IMG/VR virus record: IMGVR_UViG_3300046168_000082
Location: 19,537-83,536 of that record
Strand: one strand, 5' to 3'
From: a virus
DNA length: 64,000 nt
Numbering within the stretch: position 1 is the stretch's first letter; every line of letters begins with the position of its first letter. Under the pieces are notes generated by a model, which saw only the letters and a list, made by a program, of their open reading frames with translations, made no database searches and had not been told where the DNA came from. Both the position numbers and the translations under genes were made by a program. Below are positions 37,522 through 46,545 of this stretch, piece after piece.

Positions 37522-39111
37522 ATGAATTTTAAATACAAAACAGCTTTTTCTCATGAGATCAAAGCTTCTGATAAAGATGTTAAGAATAATAAATTCACAT
37601 CAGAAGCTTCTTTAGAACAATTAAAGAGTTTAGTTCCTGAAGATATTGATTTCAAAAGAAATATCGATCTTATAGGTTTAGCTTTTAATGCAGCAGTTAT
37701 TAATCAATTTAATAAAAATGATGATGGAATTGATACAGCTACAGCAATGGCTATAAAAGATTATTTTGTTCATAAACCTACTAATATAGAACATAATAAA
37801 AAGAAAATTGTCGGACATATTGTTTCTTCAGCTTTTTCAAGATCTTATAACGATGAAATTTTTGAAATTAACAATCAAGATTCTAAAGAGCCTTTTAATT
37901 TAGCTCTGGGTGCAGTGATATATTCTAATGCTAATCAAGAGTTTGCAGATCTTGCTCTACGCTCTGTTAATCCGAATGATGAATTATATCAGTCAGTATC
38001 TGCAAGCTGGGAACTCGGATTTAATGATTATGTTATTGCTGCTGGTAGTCGAAAACTAAGTGAAGCTGAAATTATTACAAATGTAAAACATATAAGTGAA
38101 TTGTCAGAATATTTAAAAGCTTTTGACGGTGAAGGGGAAATGAAAGATGGTACTCCTATTTACAGATTAGTTGTTGGAGAAGTTTATCCGCTAGGAATTG
38201 GATTCACAGCAAATCCTGCAGCTGAAGTTCAAGGTATTTATATACATAAGGATAAAAAAAAAGAGATTGAACTAGACGACCAAGAAGCTCAAGAAATTGA
38301 GCGCATAGAAGTACACAATAAAAACTTTTTTGAAAAAAGTGAAAAAAATATTTCACAAAATGAAAATTTACATGTAATAGAATCTATAAACAAAATTTCT
38401 ACTATGGAAAAAAAAGAATTACTAGAAGACTTTAAAGCCATTCTCGAAGAAAAAATGCCTGGTCATGATTTCTCTCAGGAAACTGTGGCTAATGTTGGCC
38501 GCGTAATTGGAGATGCTATCAAATCCAAAAGCGAACAATATGAAAAGGAACTTCGTGCTCTTGAAGAGCATAAGTTAGAATTTGAAAAGTCTGAACAAGC
38601 ATTGAAAGAAGATATTGAAGATCTTCGTTCAAAACTCGGTTCAGCTGAAGAACAAGTTTCTAAACTTAACGAAGAAATCGAAGCTCGTAAAAGCGAAGAA
38701 GCTTTTAACGCAAGAATGGACGAAATTGATGCGACCTATGAATTGAGCGATGAAGATCGCAAGGTTCTTGTTGCTGAAATTCAATCTGTTGGATTAGAAG
38801 ATTCTGATTTTGAAGAATACAAATCCAAGCTTGCTGTAATGTGGGCTCATAAAAACAAAGAACATATCGCAGAGCAAGAAAAGCTTTTCAACGAAAAACT
38901 TGAAGCTGAAATTCAAAAACGTTTGAATTCAGAAAAAGTTGAAGTTGTCGAAGCTAAAGAAGAAGATTCTGTCGAAGAAGTTCTTGAGAATGCAGTTGCT
39001 GAAGAAGAAATTGTTGCTAATAACAATGTCGATACAGCCACTGAAGAAAAATCTTTAAAGGAAAAGTTTCAACAAGCTTTTGCTAGAGAGAATATATCAA
39101 TCAAAATTTAA
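37522..39111 (+). CDS. Prohead protease fused to capsid scaffold (529 aa)
   Basis: N-terminal ~235 residues look like a capsid-maturation serine protease: PTNIEHNKKKIVGHIVSSAF (His), YQSVSASWELGF (Ser) and GEVYPLGIGFTANPAAEVQG. From Met295 (ATG 38404, MEKKELLEDFKAILEEKMPG) follows a long acidic coiled coil with a typical scaffold C-terminus. Codon choice changes at that ATG: AGA/TTA-rich before, CGT/CTT/GCT-rich after, like the capsid gene. The scaffold is therefore probably also made alone and in excess from an internal start, as lambda Nu3 is within gene C. Confidence 0.8.
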   Translation: MNFKYKTAFSHEIKASDKDVKNNKFTSEASLEQLKSLVPEDIDFKRNIDLIGLAFNAAVINQFNKNDDGIDTATAMAIKDYFVHKPTNIEHNKKKIVGHIVSSAFSRSYNDEIFEINNQDSKEPFNLALGAVIYSNANQEFADLALRSVNPNDELYQSVSASWELGFNDYVIAAGSRKLSEAEIITNVKHISELSEYLKAFDGEGEMKDGTPIYRLVVGEVYPLGIGFTANPAAEVQGIYIHKDKKKEIELDDQEAQEIERIEVHNKNFFEKSEKNISQNENLHVIESINKISTMEKKELLEDFKAILEEKMPGHDFSQETVANVGRVIGDAIKSKSEQYEKELRALEEHKLEFEKSEQALKEDIEDLRSKLGSAEEQVSKLNEEIEARKSEEAFNARMDEIDATYELSDEDRKVLVAEIQSVGLEDSDFEEYKSKLAVMWAHKNKEHIAEQEKLFNEKLEAEIQKRLNSEKVEVVEAKEEDSVEEVLENAVAEEEIVANNNVDTATEEKSLKEKFQQAFARENISIKI

Positions 39112-39123
39112 CAAATATTAAAA

Positions 39124-39792
39124 ATGCAAAAATTATTACCATTTAGACAATATGACGAACAAGACGTACTTGGAATCTTTTCTTTAGATGTATCATCTGA
39201 AAAAGTTACTAAGTATGTAGATTTAGCACCCGACAATGTAAATTTTGACGGTGGAGCTAATTGGAGTGGAACCCTTGTAAAAGCTACAGCTGGAAACGAG
39301 TTGGGTAAAGACGAACCTTTAAGAACAAACGATGCTTATCTTGGAGCAATTGGAAGCGGAGATCAAGGGTTTGCTATGCAACAAGGAAGTTTTTATCCTC
39401 AAGCCCCTTTGAAAGTAGAGGCTGTTGCAAGTGATCAAGATGAAAACGCTTTAGGTTTAACTCTTCGCCCAACAATGGCATGGGACGAAAATATGGAAAA
39501 GCTTCTTTACTATCCTGTAAAGAAAGATGAGTTTCAAGCTGTTCTTCCTGGGGAAACTGTTCCTGTTGTTACTCGCGGATTTTTTACAGTAAAATACGGC
39601 GGCACAACTACAGGAGTAACTATAGCAGGAACACCTGCAGTTGGCAATGTATTGAAAGCAACAGCTGTTGCTGGAGAATTGGGAGTAGCAACAAGTGCTC
39701 AGAAGGGCATCGCAAGAGTCCTTGCTATAGGAAAAAATGGAGGAGACAATGTAGCACTAATTCAATTTGGAATTTCTGCTGTCGCTTCCTAA
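39124..39792 (+). CDS. Head decoration/stabilisation protein candidate (222 aa)
   Basis: Glycine- and alanine-rich, strand-rich protein (MQKLLPFRQYDEQDVLGIFS; DAYLGAIGSGDQGFAMQQGS) located between scaffold and major capsid genes, the usual place for a decoration protein. No specific family signature recognised. The N-terminal ~40 residues fit an extended attachment arm. Confidence 0.6.
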   Translation: MQKLLPFRQYDEQDVLGIFSLDVSSEKVTKYVDLAPDNVNFDGGANWSGTLVKATAGNELGKDEPLRTNDAYLGAIGSGDQGFAMQQGSFYPQAPLKVEAVASDQDENALGLTLRPTMAWDENMEKLLYYPVKKDEFQAVLPGETVPVVTRGFFTVKYGGTTTGVTIAGTPAVGNVLKATAVAGELGVATSAQKGIARVLAIGKNGGDNVALIQFGISAVAS

Positions 39793-39810
39793 AAGAAAGG
39801 AAAATTTAAT

Positions 39811-40992
39811 ATGAATATTACTTTAAAACGTACACAAGAACAAGTCGAGCTTATTAAAGCTATGGCTTCTAAGAATCGAAACGTTGCATATGAAGCTCAA
39901 GCTGCAGCTGCTGAATTTATTGGCCCTGTTTTGGCAGAAGTCATTAATAACGCTCCTGCTTTGAGCAATATGTTTAACACCTTTTCTTTTAATGATGATG
40001 ACAATCCCTCTATTCCATTGGATCTGTATCATGATATTACAGATACTGATTATGTAGAGATTTACACTCAAAATGTTCCTGGTGGACTTCCATCCAACCA
40101 TGTAGCACCTAAGCACAGCGAGCTTAAATTCCAAACTTACCGTCTTGAAACAGCAGTTGACTTTGATCGTCGATATGCTTCTCGTTCAAGGCTTGATGTT
40201 GTAAGTAAAACATTTACTCGTATCGCTCAAGAATTGCTTCAAAAACAAGAAGTTACTTCTGGTAACTTGGTAATGTCTGTTTTGGCAAAAGCTTTGACAA
40301 ACGGCAAAAAACATGTTATTAAATCTCATACAGAGAATCAATTCTTACTTGCTGATGTTAATAAACTTATCACTCACGCTAAAAGAATTAATACAGCATG
40401 GAATCAAGGAACACCAATCAATGCAACTCGCGGAGTTACTGATTTGATTGTTTCTCCTGAAATTATGGGTGAAATTCGCGCTATGGCTTACAACCCCATC
40501 AATACTCGTACACACGGTTCTTCTTCTGTAACTGGTTCAGTTGGAGGTAGCGGATCTTCTGCTGGCGATGCTGTTACTGGTACAGTAGATAATCCTGGTG
40601 GAGTTATTGCAGCTACTGATAGCATGCGTGAAGCATTGTACAACAACGCTGGAACTTCTGAGCTTTATGGTATCTCCATCACTGAACTCAACGAGTTTGG
40701 TATTAGCCAAAGATTTAACACAATCTTTGATACTGCTGATGGTGATGCTGGTAGTTTTGGACAAGCTGGCACTCATTTTAATACTGCCGATGATGAAATT
40801 ATCCTTGGCTTGGATCGCACTCGTGAATCCATGATGAGAGCTATTGCTGTTGATTCTGAAACTGGAGCAGAGTTGAGACTTGCTGCTGATGATCAGTATA
40901 CTGTTCGTCAACAAAAGATCGGATACTATGGTTCAATTGAAGAAGGTCGTATGATCCTCGACAGTCGTGCCCTCACAGGTATTGTTGTGTAA
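39811..40992 (+). CDS. Major capsid protein, HK97 fold (393 aa)
   Basis: AAAGGAAA precedes ATG 39811. Pattern fits HK97-type capsid proteins: N-terminal helical arm (LKRTQEQVELIKAMASKNRN), E-loop and spine helix (VVSKTFTRIAQELLQKQEVT), P-domain and A-domain strands (GVTDLIVSPEIMGEIRAM), plus a Gly/Ser-rich insertion (SSVTGSVGGSGSSAG). CGT/GCT/GGT-biased codons indicate high expression. Followed by a strong terminator. Confidence 0.85.
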   Translation: MNITLKRTQEQVELIKAMASKNRNVAYEAQAAAAEFIGPVLAEVINNAPALSNMFNTFSFNDDDNPSIPLDLYHDITDTDYVEIYTQNVPGGLPSNHVAPKHSELKFQTYRLETAVDFDRRYASRSRLDVVSKTFTRIAQELLQKQEVTSGNLVMSVLAKALTNGKKHVIKSHTENQFLLADVNKLITHAKRINTAWNQGTPINATRGVTDLIVSPEIMGEIRAMAYNPINTRTHGSSSVTGSVGGSGSSAGDAVTGTVDNPGGVIAATDSMREALYNNAGTSELYGISITELNEFGISQRFNTIFDTADGDAGSFGQAGTHFNTADDEIILGLDRTRESMMRAIAVDSETGAELRLAADDQYTVRQQKIGYYGSIEEGRMILDSRALTGIVV

Positions 40993-41021
40993 GACACTTC
41001 TTAACACATATTAAGAGTTTA

Positions 41022-41049
41022 AAAAAATCCACCTACGGGTGGATTTTTT
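41022..41049 (+). terminator. Intrinsic terminator after the major capsid gene
   Basis: AAAAAATCCACC (41022-41033), TACG loop, GGTGGATTTTTT (41038-41049), continuing into T. Confidence 0.9.
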
Positions 41050-41071
41050 TATTCCCAGATTTAACATAAAA

Positions 41072-41081
41072 GTGTAACCTA
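41072..41081 (+). promoter_or_regulatory. Putative late promoter (GTGTA motif)
   Basis: GTGTAACCTA, 20 bp before ATG 41092, restarting transcription after the capsid terminator. Confidence 0.45.
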
Positions 41082-41091
41082 AAATAATATT

Positions 41092-41505
41092 ATGGCACAA
41101 AGCAAAGCAAAAAAAACGAAGAAAAAAGCTCAAGAAAGCGTTTCAAGGACGAATAAAGAGATGATGTATACAGATGGTAAAGCTACAATAGCAAGCGAAG
41201 AAAAAAAACTAACTGATTTAGAGTCAATATTGAACCCTGGGATTTTAACAAATCATTTTCAAGCGAAAACAGGAGAAGAATTTGATAGTAAAATGGCTGA
41301 TATGTCCATGCCTGAGCTGCAATCCTTGGCTGTAAAAGTCGGAGTATTTCCTTCTGGAAATAGAACAACTTTAAAAAATAAATTAAAGAAAGAATTCAAT
41401 AATGTTGTGTTTACAGGAAAAGGAAAAGTCATGCAATCAGAAAGACCAATGTTTGATTTTGACTCTTTAACTGCAGAGCAAAAAAAATTATTTAAAGAAA
41501 TTTAA
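41092..41505 (+). CDS. SAP-like small protein after the capsid gene (137 aa)
   Basis: Basic N-terminus (MAQSKAKKTKKKAQESV), then MSMPELQSLAVKVGVFPSGN and RTTLKNKLKKEF, the helix-turn-helix pattern of a SAP nucleic-acid-binding motif, and a short C-terminal helix. It may bind packaged DNA or be a minor head protein; function not established. Confidence 0.55.
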   Translation: MAQSKAKKTKKKAQESVSRTNKEMMYTDGKATIASEEKKLTDLESILNPGILTNHFQAKTGEEFDSKMADMSMPELQSLAVKVGVFPSGNRTTLKNKLKKEFNNVVFTGKGKVMQSERPMFDFDSLTAEQKKLFKEI

Positions 41506-41506
41506 C

Positions 41507-42046
41507 ATGGGGCAACTGGATGATATTGCTGGAGATATATATGATACTGAATTTTTTGATGAAGTAGCGACTCCAGGAGAAATAGCTGCAGCAAAAGCTA
41601 GGATAGCTGCTTGGCTAGAAACCAATATTGGACAGTTAAATGTATTAATAAATTCTTCTTATAGAGTAGATGCAAGCAATGATACTTGCCCTGTTTTGCA
41701 GGATGAAGAAATTGCTATATTTATACAGTTATACCTTAAGTATTACTACAAAAGACAAAGTCAATCTATTCTTAAGAATTTAACATCAACCACAGTAATT
41801 TCTGGAACTCCAATTTATACAATGTCAGATTGGACAGAGTTGCGAGAAGGAGATTCTCAAATTAAAAGAGTCTCGCAAAACGCTTCTCCGCAACAAAAAG
41901 TTCAAATAGCTCAAGCTTATAAAGGATTCTCTTCTGAGGCTGATGTAAAATTAAGTGAATTAATTCATGCCTATAATATGTATAAATCTGTGCCAAGGCA
42001 AGTTGTATCAGATGGTATAATAAATACTCCTCCAACACCTACTTAA
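41507..42046 (+). CDS. Head-tail connector candidate (179 aa)
   Basis: Helical protein (GEIAAAKARIAAWLETNIGQ, FIQLYLKYYYKRQSQ, ELIHAYNMYKSVPRQ), resembling the helical-bundle head-completion/adaptor proteins encoded right after capsid genes. Assignment is by position and secondary structure. Confidence 0.55.
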   Translation: MGQLDDIAGDIYDTEFFDEVATPGEIAAAKARIAAWLETNIGQLNVLINSSYRVDASNDTCPVLQDEEIAIFIQLYLKYYYKRQSQSILKNLTSTTVISGTPIYTMSDWTELREGDSQIKRVSQNASPQQKVQIAQAYKGFSSEADVKLSELIHAYNMYKSVPRQVVSDGIINTPPTPT

Positions 42047-42047
42047 A

Positions 42048-42494
42048 ATGGCAGATTTAATTCCAGGGTCTGACAAAATAGCTTTTGATGCTATTTTTGA
42101 CGATATTCACGATACTTTTGCGAGAGAAATTACAATTTTTAAAAAAGAGAAAAAAGTATTTGTAGCTACGAATCCCACTTATAACGCACTGTACTCTAGA
42201 CTTAAAAACGCAAAAGGTTCAGAAAAAACAGTTGAAGCTATAACAGTGAAAGCACGAGTTGCATACGCTGGGAATTTTGAATTCTTGAGAGCCAATTCAG
42301 AAAACGAAATTATGGGAATAGATATCCCAGCAGATCATGTAAGAATTAAAATTGATGCAGCTGGATACAATTTAATCAAGCAAGCTACTGATATAGAAAT
42401 TGACGGAGAATTATTTAACATCACATCTGACGCTGCAAAATCTGGATTGTTTAAAGTTAATTACTACAATTTATTGCTAAAAAGAAGGAGTTAA
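42048..42494 (+). CDS. Head closure (stopper) protein candidate (148 aa)
   Basis: Beta-rich with one N-terminal helix (DAIFDDIHDTFAREITIFKK) and strands such as HVRIKIDAAGYNLI and IDGELFNITSDAAKSGLF, the layout of head-closure proteins of siphoviruses. Next in order after the adaptor. Assignment by order and fold impression. Confidence 0.55.
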   Translation: MADLIPGSDKIAFDAIFDDIHDTFAREITIFKKEKKVFVATNPTYNALYSRLKNAKGSEKTVEAITVKARVAYAGNFEFLRANSENEIMGIDIPADHVRIKIDAAGYNLIKQATDIEIDGELFNITSDAAKSGLFKVNYYNLLLKRRS

Positions 42495-42495
42495 T

Positions 42496-43101
42496 ATGCC
42501 TGTAAGAATAAACATGAGAGCTTTAAAAGCGATAGAAAACTCTCAAGTTGCTCCAATTGTAAATAAGCAAGTTGAAATGAGTATAATAAAATCGGCAAAA
42601 TTAGCTCATCAAAAAATGTTAAAAGCATTTGATAATCACCCAGTAACAAAAGAAATTATGTCAGGGCCTGAAGGGTATAATCAAAGCGGTACATTAGGAG
42701 GATATGGTAATTTATTTTCTTTTATTGGTTTCGAAGAAGGTATGGATCCTATAGCTCCAATTAGATATATACTACAAAAAAGTTTAAATGTTAAAGCTAC
42801 ACCTTCAAACCATAAATCAATGATCATGAATTTTTTAGTAGAGCTACCCTCTAAAGAAAGTTTGTTTGAAGCCTCTCCAATGCCGTGGGCTAGTGGTAGA
42901 AGTTGGTTGGAGGGAATCGAGCGGGGAATATCTGGACTTGGAAATTATCTTAACACAATGTCTTTTTCAAGTAGGTCTGGAGAAGGTGTGCAAACAAAAA
43001 ATAAAATTCGAAGCGGTGGATTCAGGAATACTCAGTATTTGAGTAGTTTATTAAACAATCTAGCAATAGATGTTAGAAAAGGAGTGTCGTTTAAAAAATG
43101 A
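42496..43101 (+). CDS. Neck / tail-completion protein candidate (201 aa)
   Basis: AAGGAG precedes the ATG. Contains NKQVEMSIIKSAKLAHQKML and a central SGRSWLEGIERGISGLGNY, plausible for a neck protein with a basic C-terminus. Overlaps the next gene by ATGA. Not matched to a specific family. Confidence 0.5.
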   Translation: MPVRINMRALKAIENSQVAPIVNKQVEMSIIKSAKLAHQKMLKAFDNHPVTKEIMSGPEGYNQSGTLGGYGNLFSFIGFEEGMDPIAPIRYILQKSLNVKATPSNHKSMIMNFLVELPSKESLFEASPMPWASGRSWLEGIERGISGLGNYLNTMSFSSRSGEGVQTKNKIRSGGFRNTQYLSSLLNNLAIDVRKGVSFKK

Positions 43102-43973
43102 ATGTTGGGTTTGATCATGAGTTACTGTCTAGTTTTTATTTATGGTGTGATGATAGGTTAACTTATTTTGCTGAAGCTTATCAGCCAATAGAAACTCATA
43201 CTTTTGAATTTGTTGATTCAATTGATGTTCCAACAAATTACCACGCGTATTACAGCCCATACAGACAATTCGTATGGTCATCTGATAAATTTTTAGTTGA
43301 CGATCATGTTGAAATTGGAGGATCTCAAGTTGTTGATAAAAATGGGATATATATAGATTATAACAATGGCAGAGTATTGGTTGATACAGCTACACATGGA
43401 TCAAGTAAAACTTTAAATATTCAGGGGAACTTTGCATATAAAACAGTAAATTTATACATCACCGATGAGACTGAAGAAAATGTTATTTTAAATAGTGATT
43501 TTATTATTAGCCCTTTAAATCAAACTTATATGCAAACAGCAGGAGGATTCAGTGATCAGATGTATACTGTTCCTGCTATATTTTTAACATTATCAAGTTC
43601 AACAAATGAGCCGTTTGCTTTCGGCGGAATGGATTGCACAAAAGTAAATGTAAGATCTGTTGTGGTAGCTGATTCAAATTACACATTGGATGGTGTACTT
43701 TCTATTTTTAGAGACTCTGCACGAACAAGTTTTAAATTAATATCTTTTGAGGATTTTCCGTTTGGAGAATTTCATCATATTAAGTCCCATCCATATAAAT
43801 ATAACTCATTATCTAACTCTTCTTCAGCTCATTGTTTTGTTGATGAAGTGAGGGTTTCAAAGCTTACGGATCGTTCAAGAGAAAGAATTACAGGGTCAAA
43901 AGATTATAAGATTGGTTTTATTGATTTCCAAATATCAAAACCAAGAACTCCAAGAGAAATTTTTTCTAGATAA
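43098..43973 (+). CDS. Putative tail-completion/structural protein (291 aa)
   Basis: Beta-rich, Tyr/Phe/Ser-rich virion-like protein (YHAYYSPYRQFVWSSDKFLV; TYMQTAGGFSDQMYTVPAIF) between the neck and tail-tube genes. Possibly the tail terminator or a tail-attachment protein; no family recognised. Confidence 0.5.
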   Translation: MNVGFDHELLSSFYLWCDDRLTYFAEAYQPIETHTFEFVDSIDVPTNYHAYYSPYRQFVWSSDKFLVDDHVEIGGSQVVDKNGIYIDYNNGRVLVDTATHGSSKTLNIQGNFAYKTVNLYITDETEENVILNSDFIISPLNQTYMQTAGGFSDQMYTVPAIFLTLSSSTNEPFAFGGMDCTKVNVRSVVVADSNYTLDGVLSIFRDSARTSFKLISFEDFPFGEFHHIKSHPYKYNSLSNSSSAHCFVDEVRVSKLTDRSRERITGSKDYKIGFIDFQISKPRTPREIFSR

Positions 43974-44036
43974 AATTTCACATTTATCCTTTTTTTCTGT
44001 AATACTAGATACTAACAATTTTACACAAAAAATATT

Positions 44037-45281
44037 ATGGCAACAGATAGAATTATTTACCAAAGTGAATCTTTGTTTGTCAGCGACATTAAAAAAAGTG
44101 GTGGAAACATTACTGACGCTGATATTTCAGAGGTTAATCGTGTTCAGGATATGAGTTATAACCTTGAGGTTTCTCGTACTGACATTAATGAGTTTGGTCA
44201 ACTTGCAGCTCTTTCGAGAGAGGTAACTGAACCCCCCACAGTGTCTTTAGATTTTTCTTACTTACTTACGGATGGCACTCAGGAAGAAAAATTGGGCTTT
44301 ACTTTAAACAGTGCTGATTCATTACCTAAGAGTAGTGCAGACTCAATGACAAAAACTATCCTCGGAGGATCGACTGAAGAAAAAAATTATTACATATTAA
44401 CCGTACCCGAAGGAGAAGATGTTCATGGCAATACTCCACTCAACGCCGCTGATCATGGAGTGATTGGGGTCGGAAACGGATTTGTCACAAGTTATGGAAT
44501 GACCGCTGCAGTAGGAGAACTAGCAACAGCCAGTGTTTCTGTAGAAGCATCTAATATCATGTTTAAAAATGATATTAGTGGTACTTTTAAAAACCCTTCA
44601 ATTGACACCAGTTCTTCAACAGGAGATAGATTAAGTAATACAGTTAATTTTGCTAGCGTAACCTCTAGTGATGGAAGTATCCAGAACACTACAACTGGTG
44701 ATGAAATTTATGCTATTCGACCTGGTGATATTCTTATTGATTTTGATGCAGTTGGATATTTAGACGGATCAAAAAGCGCAGGTGACTTAAATGTTGGCGG
44801 AGCAAGACTTCCTGGTGCTGGAGGTGCATTGGGGGCAGGTAATACAGCTGTTCACGTTCAAAGTGTATCTCTTGATATTCCTATCGGAAGAAGTCCGCTT
44901 AATAGATTGGGTAGTCATTTTGCATTTGCAAGAAAAACCGATTTCCCTGTAAACATGACTTTGAGTGTAAGCGCTCTGATGACAGATTTTACAGACGGAA
45001 GTCTTGATGGATTGATGTGTGAGGCTGAACAGAAAAGAGACATAGCCATTGTTCTTAATGATAGATGCGGAAATGCAACCAATATGGTATTCGTTATGAA
45101 GAATGCTATACTTGACACACAAGCGTTTTCAGCTTCTATTGGAGACAATAAAACTGTTGACTTGACTTTCTCTTCTCAAGTGGGTGGAGCGAATGATAGT
45201 GAAAATGGCATCTTCTTGCTTGCTGAGCCAACCAACAAGATTCCAGAATACGGAGAGACTCCAACTCCTGAATCTTTCTAA
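44037..45281 (+). CDS. Major tail (tube) protein candidate (414 aa)
   Basis: Codon bias toward CGT/GGT/CTT matches the capsid gene, marking an abundant protein. Beta-rich sequence (MSYNLEVSRTDINEFGQLAA; VHVQSVSLDIPIGRSPLNRL; VDLTFSSQVGG) typical of tail-tube subunits, in the slot before the chaperones and tape measure. It is larger than most tube proteins (about 150-250 aa), so an additional domain in the middle is likely. A sheath gene is absent. Confidence 0.7.
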   Translation: MATDRIIYQSESLFVSDIKKSGGNITDADISEVNRVQDMSYNLEVSRTDINEFGQLAALSREVTEPPTVSLDFSYLLTDGTQEEKLGFTLNSADSLPKSSADSMTKTILGGSTEEKNYYILTVPEGEDVHGNTPLNAADHGVIGVGNGFVTSYGMTAAVGELATASVSVEASNIMFKNDISGTFKNPSIDTSSSTGDRLSNTVNFASVTSSDGSIQNTTTGDEIYAIRPGDILIDFDAVGYLDGSKSAGDLNVGGARLPGAGGALGAGNTAVHVQSVSLDIPIGRSPLNRLGSHFAFARKTDFPVNMTLSVSALMTDFTDGSLDGLMCEAEQKRDIAIVLNDRCGNATNMVFVMKNAILDTQAFSASIGDNKTVDLTFSSQVGGANDSENGIFLLAEPTNKIPEYGETPTPESF

Positions 45282-45304
45282 AGGAAAGAAAAGAGTTTTT
45301 AAAA

Positions 45305-45333
45305 AACCTCAGGTTTCACACCTGAGGTTTTTT
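45305..45333 (+). terminator. Intrinsic terminator after the tail-tube gene
   Basis: AACCTCAGGT (45305-45314), TTCAC loop, ACCTGAGGTT (45320-45329), then T4-5; A-rich on the other side, so it could act in both directions. Confidence 0.9.
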
Positions 45334-45369
45334 TGTGTAAACACACAAAAGGTAAAAGGAAAGTTTATT

Positions 45370-45654
45370 ATGAAAAAAGAAAGAGAACTCTTAGAGTTTC
45401 AAGTTTTGCGTACAATCGTAAATTTATACAAAGGTTTTTTGTTAACAATAGAAGATCTCAATAAAGATCATAAGATGCAGTTTGATAAATTAAAACAGTC
45501 AATACCTGAACATGAGGATTTACTGCGACAAGCTGAATATTTAGATGAAGCGCAATTAAACTATTTAAGAAAAAAAATTTTAGACAATGGCAATGACGCT
45601 AGAAGAGAGCTCATGTCTTATATGGAAAATTTTGATATAAACTTTAAAAAATAA
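45370..45654 (+). CDS. Small helical protein before tail chaperones (94 aa)
   Basis: AAAAGGAAA precedes ATG 45370; a longer upstream reading would run through the terminator. Helical and charged (ELLEFQVLRTIVNLYKGFLL). Position suggests tail assembly; function unknown. GTGTAAACACAC 35 bp upstream may be its late promoter. Confidence 0.55.
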   Translation: MKKERELLEFQVLRTIVNLYKGFLLTIEDLNKDHKMQFDKLKQSIPEHEDLLRQAEYLDEAQLNYLRKKILDNGNDARRELMSYMENFDINFKK

Positions 45655-45690
45655 ATTTAAATATTAATATAATAAGGTAAAAGGTAAAAT

Positions 45691-46545
45691 ATGATAACAG
45701 AAAAAAACACACTATATTCTTTCTCTATAAATATCGAAAAAGAAGTTGAAGAAGAAGTAGAGAAAAAAAGTAGAAAAAAGAACAAAGAAACAGGTAAAAC
45801 TGAAGTTGTAACAACAACATCAATAAAAACTGTAAAAAAAGAAGTTCCATACAACGTATATATCAAGAAACCAAATAGAACAGAACTTGAAGATGGAGAT
45901 ATGTTTTATAGCTTGGAGCTAAATAAATACATCAAAATGGGCTTGCTAACAAAAGCAATGCTTGCGAAGCAATACGGTAATCAAGGAGGAGTATGGTCTG
46001 AGAAAGAGCAAAAAATATATTCTGAATTACTGTATAAAATGCACAGCAAACAACTTGAAGTTCAACAGTTTTCTTTGCTTGGAGATAATGGAAAGTTATC
46101 AGTAAGGCAGAAAGATAAGTTAGAAACTGCAGTAAAGGAACTTGCTGAAATCAAGAAAGATCTTACAGAATATGAAATGATTCAAAACTCTCTGTTTGAT
46201 CACACTGCAGATGTAAAAGCTAGGAATAGAGCTATCATGTGGTATATTTTGCATATGACTTATTTCACAGAAGGTGATGAAGATGATCCTGTATTTGAAG
46301 ATTTTTTTGAGGGGTTAGACTTTCAAGAAAAGTATAGCGACTATCAGGAAAAAGAAGATGATCAAGATCCTTTATATTCGGCAGCTATAGATAAGATTTC
46401 TTCAATTATGACGATATGGTATATTAGTGGCACTCAAGATAAAGAGGGTGTAGAAAGTATATTAAAAGAAATGAAGTCTATTGAGAAAGAAGAAGAAGAA
46501 GAAGAAGAAGAAGAATTAGAAGCTGAACCAGCTTCGAATGAATGA
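45691..46545 (+). CDS. Tail assembly chaperone candidate, first frame (284 aa)
   Basis: Lies immediately before the tape measure gene with a partly overlapping partner (46538), the layout of tail assembly chaperones. Charged, strand-rich N-terminus, helical middle, and a C-terminal run of Glu encoded by consecutive GAA/GAG codons (46488-46515) ending ELEAEPASNE. No classical slippery heptamer is obvious at the overlap. Confidence 0.5.
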   Translation: MITEKNTLYSFSINIEKEVEEEVEKKSRKKNKETGKTEVVTTTSIKTVKKEVPYNVYIKKPNRTELEDGDMFYSLELNKYIKMGLLTKAMLAKQYGNQGGVWSEKEQKIYSELLYKMHSKQLEVQQFSLLGDNGKLSVRQKDKLETAVKELAEIKKDLTEYEMIQNSLFDHTADVKARNRAIMWYILHMTYFTEGDEDDPVFEDFFEGLDFQEKYSDYQEKEDDQDPLYSAAIDKISSIMTIWYISGTQDKEGVESILKEMKSIEKEEEEEEEEELEAEPASNE

